Shown: positions 16,597-24,402 of the stretch, piece after piece
Position numbering within the stretch: position 1 is the stretch's first letter
Layout of the letters: the number at the start of each line of letters is the position of its first letter
Origin: M50B103 sp041667565
GTDB taxonomy: Bacteria; Fidelibacterota; Fidelibacteria; Fidelibacterales; Fidelibacteraceae
Reading direction: 5' to 3'
Length of the DNA stretch: 45,415 nucleotides
Assembly: GCA_964572745.1 (NCBI GenBank)
Contig: CAZNFT010000010.1
Span: 1 to 45,415 of the forward strand
Made by a program: the position numbers and the translations under genes
The notes under the pieces: model-generated
What the model was told of the DNA's origin: nothing
The model's input: only the letters and a program-made list of their open reading frames with translations
The model's database searches: none

Positions 16597-16848
16597 TTAG
16601 GCAGTAGTAATATTTATCAGCTTACGACCGCGTCTGGTAAGAAACTCAACATTTCCATCGACTGTAGCAAAAATAGTATCGTCGCCACCGATCCTAGCAT
16701 TGTCACCGGGGAAAAATTTTGTCCCACGTTGTTTAACAATAATCGTGCCGGCTGTTACATATTGACCGCCATAACGTTTTACACCCAAATATTGTGGGTT
16801 GGAATCGCGACCATTACTTGAGCTACCTTGACCTTTTTTATGTGCCAT
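16597..16848 (-). CDS. rpmA: Large ribosomal subunit protein bL27
   Basis: 83 aa, full length. MAHKKGQGSSSNGRDSNPQYLGVKRYGGQ is the family N-terminus (written here across two conserved blocks: the basic start MAHKKG and GRDSNPQYLGVK). It begins directly with MAHKKG, so there is no Firmicutes-type cleavable extension. The flexible N-tail of bL27 reaches the peptidyl-transferase centre. It follows rplU by 3 bp and shares its promoter. Confidence 0.97.
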   Translation of the reverse strand: MAHKKGQGSSSNGRDSNPQYLGVKRYGGQYVTAGTIIVKQRGTKFFPGDNARIGGDDTIFATVDGNVEFLTRRGRKLINITTA

Positions 16849-16851
16849 AGT

Positions 16852-17406
16852 TTATTCCTTTTCAGTCTTTTTAACTGTTTCGCTTTTCTTGGGTTCAACT
16901 TTTTTAGGAGCAGCTTTAGTTGCAGGAGCTTTTTCTGTAGCAACTTTTGGTGCAGCTTTAGTTGTAGGAGCTTTTTCCGTAGCAACCTTTGGTGCAGCTT
17001 TAGTTGCAGGAGCTTTTTCCGTAGCAACCTTTGGTGCAACTTTAGTTGCAGGAGCTTTTTCCGTAGCAACCTTTGGTGCAGTTTCTTTAGCTTTTGCAAC
17101 TGTGATCGAATCAATATTGATCATAGTATAAGCTTGACGATGTCCGCGTTTTACCTCATAGTCTTTACGACGTTTTTTCTTAAAAACTATGATCTTTCTG
17201 TCCCGGCCATGTTCAACAACTGTAGCTGAAACTGTTGCATTTTTGACGAAAGGAGTACCAATTGTTACTTTTCCCTTATCATCAACAAGCAAAACATTTG
17301 AAAATTTAAGTTTATCTTTAGGAGCGGCGTTCTGTAAGGGGATCTTAACGACATCTGACTTTGCCACTTTAAATTGTTTTCCACTGATCTCTACGATTGC
17401 ATACAT
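16852..17406 (-). CDS. rplU: Large ribosomal subunit protein bL21 with repetitive C-terminal tail
   Basis: 184 aa against about 103 in most bacteria. Residues 1-105 are a normal bL21 (MYAIVEISGKQFKV at the start; KIIVFKKKRRKDYEVKRGHR in the core). The remaining roughly 80 residues are a low-complexity Lys/Ala/Thr/Pro tail made of a 14-residue unit like APKVATEKAPATKA, encoded by four 42-bp DNA repeats, and ending KKSETVKKTEKE. The tail should be disordered, basic and solvent-exposed on the ribosome. It is first in the rplU-rpmA operon with a strong promoter. Copy number could vary between strains. Confidence 0.96.
   Translation of the reverse strand: MYAIVEISGKQFKVAKSDVVKIPLQNAAPKDKLKFSNVLLVDDKGKVTIGTPFVKNATVSATVVEHGRDRKIIVFKKKRRKDYEVKRGHRQAYTMINIDSITVAKAKETAPKVATEKAPATKVAPKVATEKAPATKAAPKVATEKAPTTKAAPKVATEKAPATKAAPKKVEPKKSETVKKTEKE
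16910..17077. repeat. Four tandem 42-bp repeats in rplU
   Basis: Four in-register 42-bp units (16910-16951, 16952-16993, 16994-17035, 17036-17077) differing at a few positions, for example TCTGTA versus TCCGTA and GTTGTAGG versus GTTGCAGG. They encode the bL21 tail and also hold two spurious overlapping frames open. Confidence 0.95.
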
Positions 17407-17452
17407 ATTTTTTTTCCTATTTCTAATTTTCCTGCATCACAAACAGCCGATA

Positions 17453-17481
17453 AATATATCTAATAAGATACTGGCAGTCAA
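17453..17481 (-). promoter_or_regulatory. Promoter for rplU-rpmA
   Basis: On the minus strand: TTGACT, exactly 17 bp, TATATT. This is the best-matching promoter in the window, as expected for ribosomal genes; the leader is about 40 nt with an AGGAAA ribosome site. Confidence 0.75.
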
Positions 17482-17513
17482 GCGATTTTTAAAGAAATAT
17501 GAATAATATTTTT

Positions 17514-17640
17514 GACAGGATAATTATCAGACAGGATAAGGGGGATAAGACTTTGGCGGGATAACAGGATATCCAAGATTTCTTTACGACAGGATAACGG
17601 GATGTTTCAGATTGATTTAGACATGATCACAGGATAACTA
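17514..17640. repeat. GACAGGATAAC intergenic repeat cluster, copy 1
   Basis: Four irregularly spaced units related to GACAGGATAAC(G/A)GGAT (starting at 17514, 17530, about 17560 and 17588) plus a last CACAGGATAACT. The 16-mer GACAGGATAACGGGAT (17588-17603) occurs again at 45373-45388. Confidence 0.75.
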
Positions 17641-17673
17641 GGCTAGTTTTTTCTTATCGCAAATAAAATGTAC

Positions 17674-17833
17674 GGGCAGGTCTGGAGTCGCCCTTTTCAT
17701 CTTAAGTGAAAATCTGGAATGAAAAGTAAAGATCAACACCTCATTCCAGTCGGGGTTGTTTTGCTTTGAGAATTGTAATTCCCGGGGTTCCACCCCGGAT
17801 CATTATTGAAGACACCCCTCCATGCGTCGGGGT
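17674..17833. other. Hairpin-rich non-coding region
   Basis: Five successive inverted repeats in 160 bp: GGGC/GCCC (17674-17693), TTTTCA/TGAAAA (17694-17712), CTGGAATGA/TCATTCCAG (17714-17749, 9 bp perfect), CCGGGG/CCCCGG (17782-17798) and ACCCC/GGGGT (17814-17833). Two parts also resemble each other directly: the stretch at 17736-17767 ending TCGGGGTTGTTTTGCTTT and that at 17812-17845 ending TCGGGGTTCTTTTCACTTT. No gene is open here. It could be a structured RNA or a remnant of a mobile-element end (for example the IS200/IS605 or REP-associated type); it does not match the tmRNA, RNase P or SRP RNA signatures I know. Confidence 0.55.
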
Positions 17834-17845
17834 TCTTTTCACTTT

Positions 17846-18101
17846 TAGCAACCAATACTGATTGAATTAAAGCACTCTCCCATGTTTTTTCTGAGACATC
17901 ATTGAGACCTTGCCACCAATTTATTTTTCACGATAAAAAGATCAACGCTTTGAGTTAATCATTTGCCCAGGTCTTTTGCCAAATTTTACATTTCACGAAA
18001 GAAATCATCCTGGCGACCTTTATATATGATCAAAACAGGCTAACAAGGTTTTTTGTGAGTCACGCTTTATATCGTACATCGCATGTTTTAGGTTTCATGC
18101 T
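17846..18101. other. Intergenic region downstream of yjbQ
   Basis: About 255 bp, no supported gene. AAAAGATCAACGCTTTGAG (17935-17953) echoes parts of the hairpin region (AAAGATCAAC at 17727 and TTTGAG at 17765), suggesting a decayed duplication. Confidence 0.4.
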
Positions 18102-18524
18102 TTACTCACCAATTATTTTTACCAAGATCCTCTTCGGTCTGCGTCCATCAAATTCACCATAAAATATCTGCTCCCAGGGACCAAAATCCAGGCGACCTGC
18201 TGTAACGGCGACCACAACCTCACGTCCCATGATCTGACGTTTATGGTGTGCATCACCATTATCTTCACCTGTGCGATTATGATTATAAACCTGAGGAGAT
18301 GGATCAAAAGGTGCAAGCGCTTCAAGCCATTTTTTATAGTCTCTGTGTAAGCCCGGTTCATCATCATTGATAAAAACCGAAGCAGTGATATGCATTGCAT
18401 TTACAAGACAAAGACCTTCTTGAATTCCCGATTTTTTTAGAGCTTCCTTTACATTCGGTGTAATATTTATAAAATCCATACGCTGAGGAACTGTTAAAGT
18501 AAGATGTTCAGTATATGATCTCAT
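18102..18524 (-). CDS. yjbQ: YjbQ family protein (UPF0047)
   Basis: 140 aa, full length. The UPF0047 signature is complete: AMHITASVFINDDE near the middle, then GDAHHKRQIMGREVVVAV and RLDFGPWEQIFYGEFDGRR, ending LVKIIGE. The family is a trimeric beta-barrel-like fold; some members have weak thiamine-phosphate synthase activity in vitro, but the physiological role is unclear. Its ATG overlaps the slipin stop by one base (TAATG), so it is translationally coupled to the nfeD-slipin pair. Confidence 0.94.
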   Translation of the reverse strand: MRSYTEHLTLTVPQRMDFINITPNVKEALKKSGIQEGLCLVNAMHITASVFINDDEPGLHRDYKKWLEALAPFDPSPQVYNHNRTGEDNGDAHHKRQIMGREVVVAVTAGRLDFGPWEQIFYGEFDGRRPKRILVKIIGE

Positions 18525-19465
18525 TATTTTTTAGCTACCTTTTTTTCTTTCGTTTTAGTTTCTTCAAAAACCTTACCAATGGTTGCGACAACTGACCCAA
18601 TATTTGATAGATCAGCAGGAAGTATCATGGTATTGTTCTCTTTAGCAAGCTTACCGAATTCACCAATATATTGTTCAGCAATTCTTAAATTGACAGCATC
18701 TGCGCCTCCCTTTCCATTGATAGCAGTAGCGATCTCTTTCAGTCCTAAAGCTGTAGCAATCGCAACTTTTTCAATTTCCGCGGCACGCCCTTCGGCTTCG
18801 TTAATTCTACGTTGTTTTTCACCTTCTGATCTGGCAATAAGTTCTTGTCTATCGCCATCCGCACGGTTCATCTTAGCTTGCCTGTCACCTTCGGATTCAG
18901 CGATCAAGGCTCGTTTTTCACGTTCTGCACGCATTTGCTTTTCCATGGCATCATTAATACTCTGCGGAGGTGTAATATTCTTGACCTCGTAACGGGTAAC
19001 CTTTACTCCCCAGGGATCAGATGCCTTATCTACAGCATTTACAATAGAAACATTGATAGTTTCGCGCTCTTCGAATGTTTTATCCAACTCCATACGACCA
19101 ATGATGGAACGCATGGTTGTCTGAGCCAATTGTGTCGAAGCAAAATTGTAGTTATCAATACCATAAGAAGCTTTGACCGGATCCATGACCTGTAAAAATA
19201 GAATACCATCAACTTCTACAGAAATATTATCTTTGGTTATACATATCTGTGAAGCCACATCAACAGCTTGCTCTTTTAAAGTATGCTTATATGCAATACG
19301 GTCAACAAATGGTACCAAAATATGAAAACCTGCCATCAGTGTTTTTTTATATTTACCTAGTCGTTCAATAATATATGCTGATTTTTGTGGTACTATTCTA
19401 ATGGATTTAGCAAGAACTACCAGTGCTAATATAAATAAACCTATCCATACATAAAGTCCTACCAT
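18524..19465 (-). CDS. Slipin/stomatin-like SPFH-domain membrane protein
   Basis: 313 aa. One N-terminal membrane segment (about 3-20), then the SPFH/band 7 domain (about 22-180, opening RIVPQKSAYIIERLGKYKKT), an Ala/Glu/Arg-rich coiled coil (about 180-235) and a conserved hydrophobic patch before a Lys-rich tail. This matches the paraslipin/QmcA branch. Such proteins form large ring assemblies that organise membrane microdomains and proteases. The partner NfeD gene is 11 bp upstream, the usual arrangement for this pair. AAGGGAGAAAG serves as ribosome site. Confidence 0.94.
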   Translation of the reverse strand: MVGLYVWIGLFILALVVLAKSIRIVPQKSAYIIERLGKYKKTLMAGFHILVPFVDRIAYKHTLKEQAVDVASQICITKDNISVEVDGILFLQVMDPVKASYGIDNYNFASTQLAQTTMRSIIGRMELDKTFEERETINVSIVNAVDKASDPWGVKVTRYEVKNITPPQSINDAMEKQMRAEREKRALIAESEGDRQAKMNRADGDRQELIARSEGEKQRRINEAEGRAAEIEKVAIATALGLKEIATAINGKGGADAVNLRIAEQYIGEFGKLAKENNTMILPADLSNIGSVVATIGKVFEETKTKEKKVAKK

Positions 19466-19476
19466 AGCTTTCTCCC

Positions 19477-19920
19477 TTATTTAATTAACTTAACGATCAA
19501 GACGATACTATCTTTGCCAATGATCCTGACTCTCTCATCTTTGGGAATATCTTCTTTTGCGTGCGCTGCCCAGGAAACCCCACGATAGCTGACCTTCCCT
19601 ACACCGTCTTTAATTGGAACTTCTACAACAGCAATTTGTCCGATATAATCATCAACGCCTTCGTGTTTACTTCCTTCCTGGTCCGAAAAAAAACGTTTTT
19701 TCAGTAATCTACGCAATAGAACAAGACTAAGAACTGAGAATATGGTAAAGATCATCATCTGAACCCAAAAATCCATTCCTGGAAAAATTGCAACTGCCAC
19801 TGCAGTCACCCAGGCACCTAGGCCAAAAAATGCAACTACAAGACTGGGAATCACAAATTCCAGGAGAATCAAAGCTAAACCAACAACAAACCATATAATA
19901 ATAATAGTCGTGGTTTCCAT
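19477..19920 (-). CDS. nfeD: NfeD family membrane protein (short form)
   Basis: 147 aa. Two to three hydrophobic segments (about 5-72) followed by a C-terminal OB-fold domain (about 88-147, with GQIAVVEVPIKDGVGKVSYRG and WAAHA). This is the short NfeD type without the ClpP-like protease domain. NfeD and slipin are functionally linked membrane partners in many prokaryotes. AAGGAGATAAAT precedes the ATG. The gene starts 24 bp after the ytfJ terminator, so transcription probably comes from readthrough or from a promoter inside ytfJ. Confidence 0.93.
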   Translation of the reverse strand: METTTIIIIWFVVGLALILLEFVIPSLVVAFFGLGAWVTAVAVAIFPGMDFWVQMMIFTIFSVLSLVLLRRLLKKRFFSDQEGSKHEGVDDYIGQIAVVEVPIKDGVGKVSYRGVSWAAHAKEDIPKDERVRIIGKDSIVLIVKLIK

Positions 19921-19943
19921 ATTTATCTCCTTAAAATTACGAG

Positions 19944-19971
19944 TAAAAAAAAGCGCGATATAACTCGCGCT
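19944..19971 (-). terminator. Terminator after ytfJ
   Basis: AGCGCG/CGCGCT perfect 6-bp stem with an 8-nt loop, followed on the minus strand by a run of eight T. Confidence 0.85.
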
Positions 19972-19981
19972 CTCTATCTTA

Positions 19982-20509
19982 TTAAATACTTTCTTTTACG
20001 GCCTTCAGATATTTTGCTATTTCAGCTTCATCCATTTTCCCATCATAACGATAGCGTAAGATACCATTCTTATCAAAAACCAAGGTACAATATGTATCGT
20101 CTGTCAAGCCCCATTTTTCAACGAGCACATGTTTTTTATCCGCAAGATAAAGCGCACCGGGATGTTTTTTTTGCTTGTTTCTTAGAGCTATATTGATAGC
20201 AAAATTGGGCAAATTAGTCCCTTTATAATTAATAACTGCTGCGGTTAAAAGTTCTTTTTTGGAATAATCCATAGCGTCCAATGCATCTTCAGCAGCTACA
20301 TTAAGGTCGGATTCATCGGGATCAACATAAAAAACAACCCAAGCGGTCTTTTCTAATTCTTGGGAAGACCAAGGTGTATTATCCAAACGACCACCATCTT
20401 TTCCATCAAGAACGAGTTCAGCGGGTTTTTTGCCAATTTCCAATGCATCTGCAAAAGCAAAGGCAGTGAGACATAATACTGTTAATAAAACGATCAGTAA
20501 CTTCTTCAT
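19982..20509 (-). CDS. ytfJ: YtfJ-like periplasmic thioredoxin-fold protein
   Basis: 175 aa. Signal peptide 1-20 (LTAFAFA then DALEIG), so exported. The mature part has the thioredoxin-like arrangement of the YtfJ family: EIGKKPAELVLDG, then WVVFYVDPDESD and a late LVFDKNGILRYRYDGKM. The redox CxxC is absent, as in YtfJ itself. Function of the family is unknown. AGGAGAGGAAA ribosome site and its own promoter; followed by a strong terminator. Confidence 0.85.
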   Translation of the reverse strand: MKKLLIVLLTVLCLTAFAFADALEIGKKPAELVLDGKDGGRLDNTPWSSQELEKTAWVVFYVDPDESDLNVAAEDALDAMDYSKKELLTAAVINYKGTNLPNFAINIALRNKQKKHPGALYLADKKHVLVEKWGLTDDTYCTLVFDKNGILRYRYDGKMDEAEIAKYLKAVKESI

Positions 20510-20542
20510 TTTCCTCTCCTATTCGGTATTTAATTATTTAAA

Positions 20543-20571
20543 AATATAGGACATTTATTCTGTTTTACCAA
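20543..20571 (-). promoter_or_regulatory. Promoter for ytfJ
   Basis: On the minus strand: TTGGTA, exactly 17 bp, TATATT; the leader is about 25 nt before the ATG. Confidence 0.62.
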
Positions 20572-20751
20572 TAATAATTCCATTCTTAGGATTTACAAAA
20601 CATCAGGCAAATAGTTCCTTATTAAAAAGTTTGAGCAGCTTCCTGATTTAATATAGATAATTAATATTTAATGCAATATTTAAGCAAAGATTGTTATTAT
20701 TTTCTCGAAAAATTTTTGTTTATACACAATTATCGTTTAAATTGGTCACTT

Positions 20752-21642
20752 ATGACGATTACATTTTCGAAAATGACTACAGACATTCCGGAGACAGTTC
20801 CCAAACAAGGTATTATTGCAGATTTGCATATTCATTCAACTGCTTCTGACGGGGAATATTCTCCAGAACAAATTGCAGGAATATTGGATAAACTTAATAT
20901 TAAAGTCGCTGCTTTGACTGACCATGATACCTTTAGAGGCTTTCAAAATTTTAAAAAATCTTTTAATGGCATTGCTGTTCCGGGAGTAGAATTATCTGTA
21001 ACATATAGAAATGTAGGACTACATCTGTTAGCTTATGGTTTCAATCCTGAGCATAAAGCTTTTACAGAACGACTTACATATTTTCAGGATGTCCGTTTTG
21101 AGCGCATAGAAAAAATATGTGAGCGCCTATGTGAATTGGGCCTGACATTAACAATTGAAGAAGTAATAGAAAATTATCCCCAAGATACAGCTTTTGGTCG
21201 TCCCCATATTGCACGGGCTATGATGGCAAGAGGTTATATAAAAACTTTCAATGAGGCATTTCGCAAATATATTGGTAATGGCAAACCTGCCTATGTAGCT
21301 AAGGCTCGTCTGACATTCGAAGAAGCAACAGAACTTATCAAAGATGCAGGCGGAATAAGTATTTTAGCTCATCCCGGTTTGTTTTTAAAAGAATTATCCT
21401 TTGATGTCATAAAAATGCTCGCTGTAAATGGTTTCGAGGCCTATCACCCCAACCATACTCCTTCCTTTTCACGAATTATCATTGACCATTGCCTTAAACA
21501 TGACCTTCCCTACACCGGAGGATCTGATTTTCACGATCTTCGTCGTAATAAAATTAATGTTCTTGGTAAGTGGGGACTTAGTAATAATGAGTGGGAGTAC
21601 TTTAAAGATTTCATGAATCATAATTGCTATTACGAGATCTAA
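20752..21642 (+). CDS. PHP-domain phosphoesterase (YciV/RNase AM-like)
   Basis: 296 aa from ATG 20752; ATG 20773 is equally possible, and ATG 20671 would add a 27-residue extension not seen in the family. No ribosome site distinguishes them. The PHP motifs are all present: ADLHIHST (His26, His28), LTDHDT, PGVELSV, GRPHIARAM, LAHPG and GSDFHD, giving a three-metal site. The family hydrolyses 3',5'-nucleoside bisphosphates and 5' ends of short RNAs (RNase AM/YciV) or histidinol phosphate. Cytoplasmic, alone on its strand, convergent with the AI-2E gene. Confidence 0.88.
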   Translation: MTITFSKMTTDIPETVPKQGIIADLHIHSTASDGEYSPEQIAGILDKLNIKVAALTDHDTFRGFQNFKKSFNGIAVPGVELSVTYRNVGLHLLAYGFNPEHKAFTERLTYFQDVRFERIEKICERLCELGLTLTIEEVIENYPQDTAFGRPHIARAMMARGYIKTFNEAFRKYIGNGKPAYVAKARLTFEEATELIKDAGGISILAHPGLFLKELSFDVIKMLAVNGFEAYHPNHTPSFSRIIIDHCLKHDLPYTGGSDFHDLRRNKINVLGKWGLSNNEWEYFKDFMNHNCYYEI

Positions 21643-21733
21643 AAAACTTTAAATGGTGAAATTTATAAAAAGAAGCTAAGAGCTTTAGTCAAAATTTTGT
21701 ATAAAATCCAATTCTACTCTTGCGCCCATATCT

Positions 21734-21799
21734 AAAGATCTGAACCTTGAGCTGAGAGATCAAAATAGCAAAAGAGGCTTACTCAGTTCTCGATCTTTT
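21734..21799. terminator. Imperfect long inverted repeat between convergent genes
   Basis: AAAGATC (21734-21740) pairs with GATCTTT (21792-21798), and inside it CTGAG (21752-21756) pairs with CTCAG (21782-21786). It sits between convergent PHP and AI-2E genes, so a bidirectional terminator is plausible, though the T run is only four. Confidence 0.4.
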
Positions 21800-21856
21800 G
21801 CTTTCTTCTACATACTTTGCAGTCTCAAACACTTGTTCTCTCGTAGGCACCTTTTC

Positions 21857-22960
21857 TTAGTCCTCACTTATATCAGTCACTATTTCATCTTCTTCCGGTA
21901 CGGTTTCACCCATGAAGGCTCTTATTGTTAATGAACCTCCACTGTATTGAAGGACCAGGGCAATAATTGATTGTAAAGGCACGCAAAGGATCATACCTAT
22001 GGGCCCCCACAACCAATTCCAAAAAAATAAAGATATAATAATGAATAGAGGTGATAACTGAAGACCTTGTCCAACAAAACGCGGATCTAAAATATTTCCA
22101 AAAAAGAATTGAGAACTTATAAGTAAAATGCTGAGAAGCATGAAATTACCACCAAATCCGTATTGTAATAAGGATATTAATATAGGAAAGATAGTCGCGA
22201 CTATGGAACCAATACTGGGAATAAAATTTAATATAAATGTTATCAAGCCTATGATTATTATAAAATCAAGCTTAAAAATAGAAGCAATGATCATAGCGGC
22301 GATCGCTGTCCATAAGCTGATCAAAGTCTTGCGAGAGACATAGGTTTGTATTTTTTTTTGTATTTGCAATACAATATCCGGCCGGATATTAGAATTTTTC
22401 CTTTTCAAAACAGCTTTAAGTCGCTCAGCAATGTTCTTGCGCTCAGCGATCATAAACATCATTAAAAGGATCATGAGAACAAGCGTAACCATAAAATCAA
22501 GAAAAGATCCCATGGTTGATGTGATAATTCTTTGTAAAGAGATTTTATCAGCTAATTCGAACCAGTTTATTCGATTCTTGAGAAAAAATTGTGCATCCTC
22601 TAGAGGGATCTTGAATTGGGTCACTATGTTTTCAAATCCAATGATCAATTTATCCTGATATTTGGGGAATTCCGCTGCAAAAGAAGCAATAGACGCATAA
22701 ACAACAGTACCAAGGACAAAAAGGATGATCGCTACAAGTACTAAAGCTAAAATAAGAGAAACAAAATTTGGGACTTTTTTGCTATCTAAAAATGTAATAA
22801 GCGGTCCCATAAGAAAAGCAAAAAAAATCGCTAAGAATACCGGAATAAAAATATTTGAAAGTTCTTTTAGAAAATAAATCAGAATTACCGCGACTATACT
22901 AACCAACATAGCTCTTAGATAAAAATCACTGTTAAACTGATCCTGAAATTTTCTATCCAT
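21857..22960 (-). CDS. AI-2E family transporter (UPF0118)
   Basis: 367 aa, about eight membrane segments with the family's central amphipathic region. Conserved blocks are the PLITFLDSKKVP segment, then GLITFILNFIPSIGSI, then NILDPRFVGQGLQLSPL and WNWLWGPIGMILCVPL. Members include E. coli TqsA (autoinducer-2 export) and Na+(Li+)/H+ antiporters, so the substrate cannot be assigned. AAAGGAAATTAG ribosome site. Acidic C-terminal tail (VPEEDEIVTDISED). Confidence 0.93.
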   Translation of the reverse strand: MDRKFQDQFNSDFYLRAMLVSIVAVILIYFLKELSNIFIPVFLAIFFAFLMGPLITFLDSKKVPNFVSLILALVLVAIILFVLGTVVYASIASFAAEFPKYQDKLIIGFENIVTQFKIPLEDAQFFLKNRINWFELADKISLQRIITSTMGSFLDFMVTLVLMILLMMFMIAERKNIAERLKAVLKRKNSNIRPDIVLQIQKKIQTYVSRKTLISLWTAIAAMIIASIFKLDFIIIIGLITFILNFIPSIGSIVATIFPILISLLQYGFGGNFMLLSILLISSQFFFGNILDPRFVGQGLQLSPLFIIISLFFWNWLWGPIGMILCVPLQSIIALVLQYSGGSLTIRAFMGETVPEEDEIVTDISED

Positions 22961-23498
22961 CTAATTTCCTTTATATTGATGTTTAACAAAATTTATGACT
23001 TTCATTCTACTTTACAAAGTTTTTTCCTTATTAAGATCAAAGTAAAAGTTTTATTAATATTAGTTCTATTTGTTCCCTAATATAATAGAAGAACTTATAA
23101 GAACTATCTTCTTAATAGCCTTTTAAAAACAATGATATTCGTATCGGAAAGATAAAATTTTCTCACAGATCAGATAGTGACAGTTTATGTAAAGGGTTCT
23201 AATAGTGAAAAATGAATTAAAAAAACTATATTATGTAAACTTTCTTGGGTCAAGGTTGGGTCAAGGTTGGGTCAAGGTTGGGTCAAGGTTGGGTCAAGGA
23301 ATTTTGCTTGCTTTGACCCAAGTCTGCAAGAAAAATAATAAATATTTCCAAAATGTGAACCATGTCACAGATAGTCTTCTACCTCCTCAAGTCTGGTGCT
23401 TTTACAATCATACAAGCCTTTGTATAAGTTACTATTTAAGCATTTTAGCCTGAACTTTCTTAAAGAATATGTTAGTCTTTATATAATTTGTTAAATGA
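22961..23498. other. Intergenic region with 11-bp repeat
   Basis: About 540 bp between divergent transcripts. Apart from the 11-bp array (listed separately) and the downstream promoter, I see no gene. An 82-codon plus-strand frame crosses the array, but its composition is dictated by the repeat and it has no ribosome site. Confidence 0.5.
23245..23322. repeat. Five perfect 11-bp repeats TTGGGTCAAGG with inverted partial copy
   Basis: TTGGGTCAAGG occurs five times without a mismatch (23245-23299). CTTTGACCCAAG (23311-23322) is the reverse complement of the unit with one difference, so the array can fold into a hairpin with any of its copies. Confidence 0.92.
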
Positions 23499-23527
23499 TT
23501 GACACTTGCTAATTATTTTTGTATTTT
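23499..23527 (+). promoter_or_regulatory. Promoter for the 23.6-30.4 kb operon
   Basis: TTGACA (23499-23504), exactly 17 bp, TATTTT (23522-23527). The start site would be near 23534, about 30 nt before the first gene. Confidence 0.68.
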
Positions 23528-23562
23528 ACAACGTTAAGTTCATAAAAACCCAATGAATCTGA

Positions 23563-24402
23563 ATGAATCTTAAAATTTACAATATTTCAAAACGCGTTTC
23601 GCCTTTCACTCCGGCATCGACTGAAGGCGATTTCATCTCGAACACCTCTAAGGTCTTCAACGAGAACAAAATTGATGTCAGAGTTTTTCTGCCACGCTAT
23701 GGATTTATTTCCGAAAGAAAATATATCCTGCGCGAAGTTATTCGGCTAAAAGAAATCTCTGTTAAAATCCAAGAAGAAGAGATTATTTCTTCTGTAAAAT
23801 CAGCATTTATTCCTGATTCACGCGTTCAGGTGTATTTTAATATTTTTCCTGAATTTTATAAAGAGATCAGCAAACAGGTGACAAGCAATTTTCAGCAACC
23901 AAAAAATCCAAATGTTTTTGATACATTCTTAATGTATTCTTTTGCTGCTCTTAACACGCTTGAAAGATTGTACTGGCAACCAGATGTGATCTTATGTTAC
24001 AACTGGCAATCAGCTCTAATTCCTGTTCTTTTAAAAACAGTATTTAAAAACCATGAATGGTTTGCTAATACTAAAGTCGTTTCAGTTATTTCTAAGGATG
24101 AGCCTTTCTATAGCTTTACTGAAGATGCTTTAAAGAAATTCAATATAACAGATACTAAGGACCTTGTAGATCCTCAGGCTTTTCTGGAATCTTCTTTAAA
24201 CTATTCTGACGCGATCATACAATTGAAGTCAAGTAAGAGAGAAGATAAAATGTCTTCTATGCTAAAAAAGAAAAAGATCTCAGAAATAATATCTTCTAAG
24301 AAGGAACATAATAAGATCTTTGACATAAACACCTCTAACAATAACATAGAATTTTGGGGTCCCATTGCAAAAGAACTTTATGAATTCCTCGACAGTATCT
24401 GA
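23563..24402 (+). CDS. GT5-like 'glycogen/starch synthase' N-domain protein
   Basis: 279 aa. It resembles the N-terminal half of GT5 glycogen synthases, in the form seen in Bacteroidetes as a stand-alone protein of about 270 aa: an opening like ISKRVSPFTPASTEGDF, then RVFLPRYGFISERK, LREVIRL, VQVYF, and LERLYWQPDVILCYNWQSAL. The C-terminal GT-B half with the ADP-glucose and E-x7-E motifs is absent, so independent synthase activity is doubtful. It has no signal peptide and is probably cytoplasmic. It heads an operon of envelope proteins whose next start overlaps its 3' end. The ATG lacks a ribosome site and follows a near-identical ATG context 10 bp upstream. Confidence 0.8.
   Translation: MNLKIYNISKRVSPFTPASTEGDFISNTSKVFNENKIDVRVFLPRYGFISERKYILREVIRLKEISVKIQEEEIISSVKSAFIPDSRVQVYFNIFPEFYKEISKQVTSNFQQPKNPNVFDTFLMYSFAALNTLERLYWQPDVILCYNWQSALIPVLLKTVFKNHEWFANTKVVSVISKDEPFYSFTEDALKKFNITDTKDLVDPQAFLESSLNYSDAIIQLKSSKREDKMSSMLKKKKISEIISSKKEHNKIFDINTSNNNIEFWGPIAKELYEFLDSI

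Noticed and set aside
16779..17114. 111-codon minus-strand frame rich in Lys/Leu
   Set aside because: It is the bL21 repeat read in another frame; the 42-bp repeats keep several frames open.
16828..17229. 133-codon Cys/Phe/Ser-rich plus-strand frame
   Set aside because: Antisense to the rplU repeats; composition is set by the repeat unit.
17674..17833. Possible SRP, RNase P or tmRNA gene
   Set aside because: CAGGTCTGGAG is superficially SRP-like, but the GGAAGGAAGCAGCC core is missing; no RNase P or tmRNA signature is seen.
23205..23453. 82-codon plus-strand frame across the 11-bp repeat
   Set aside because: The repetitive part only reflects the array, and there is no ribosome site or homology I recognise.
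23563..24402. GT5-like gene as a truncated glycogen synthase
   Set aside because: Its length and sequence match a stand-alone family I know from Bacteroidetes, and no orphaned C-terminal half follows.
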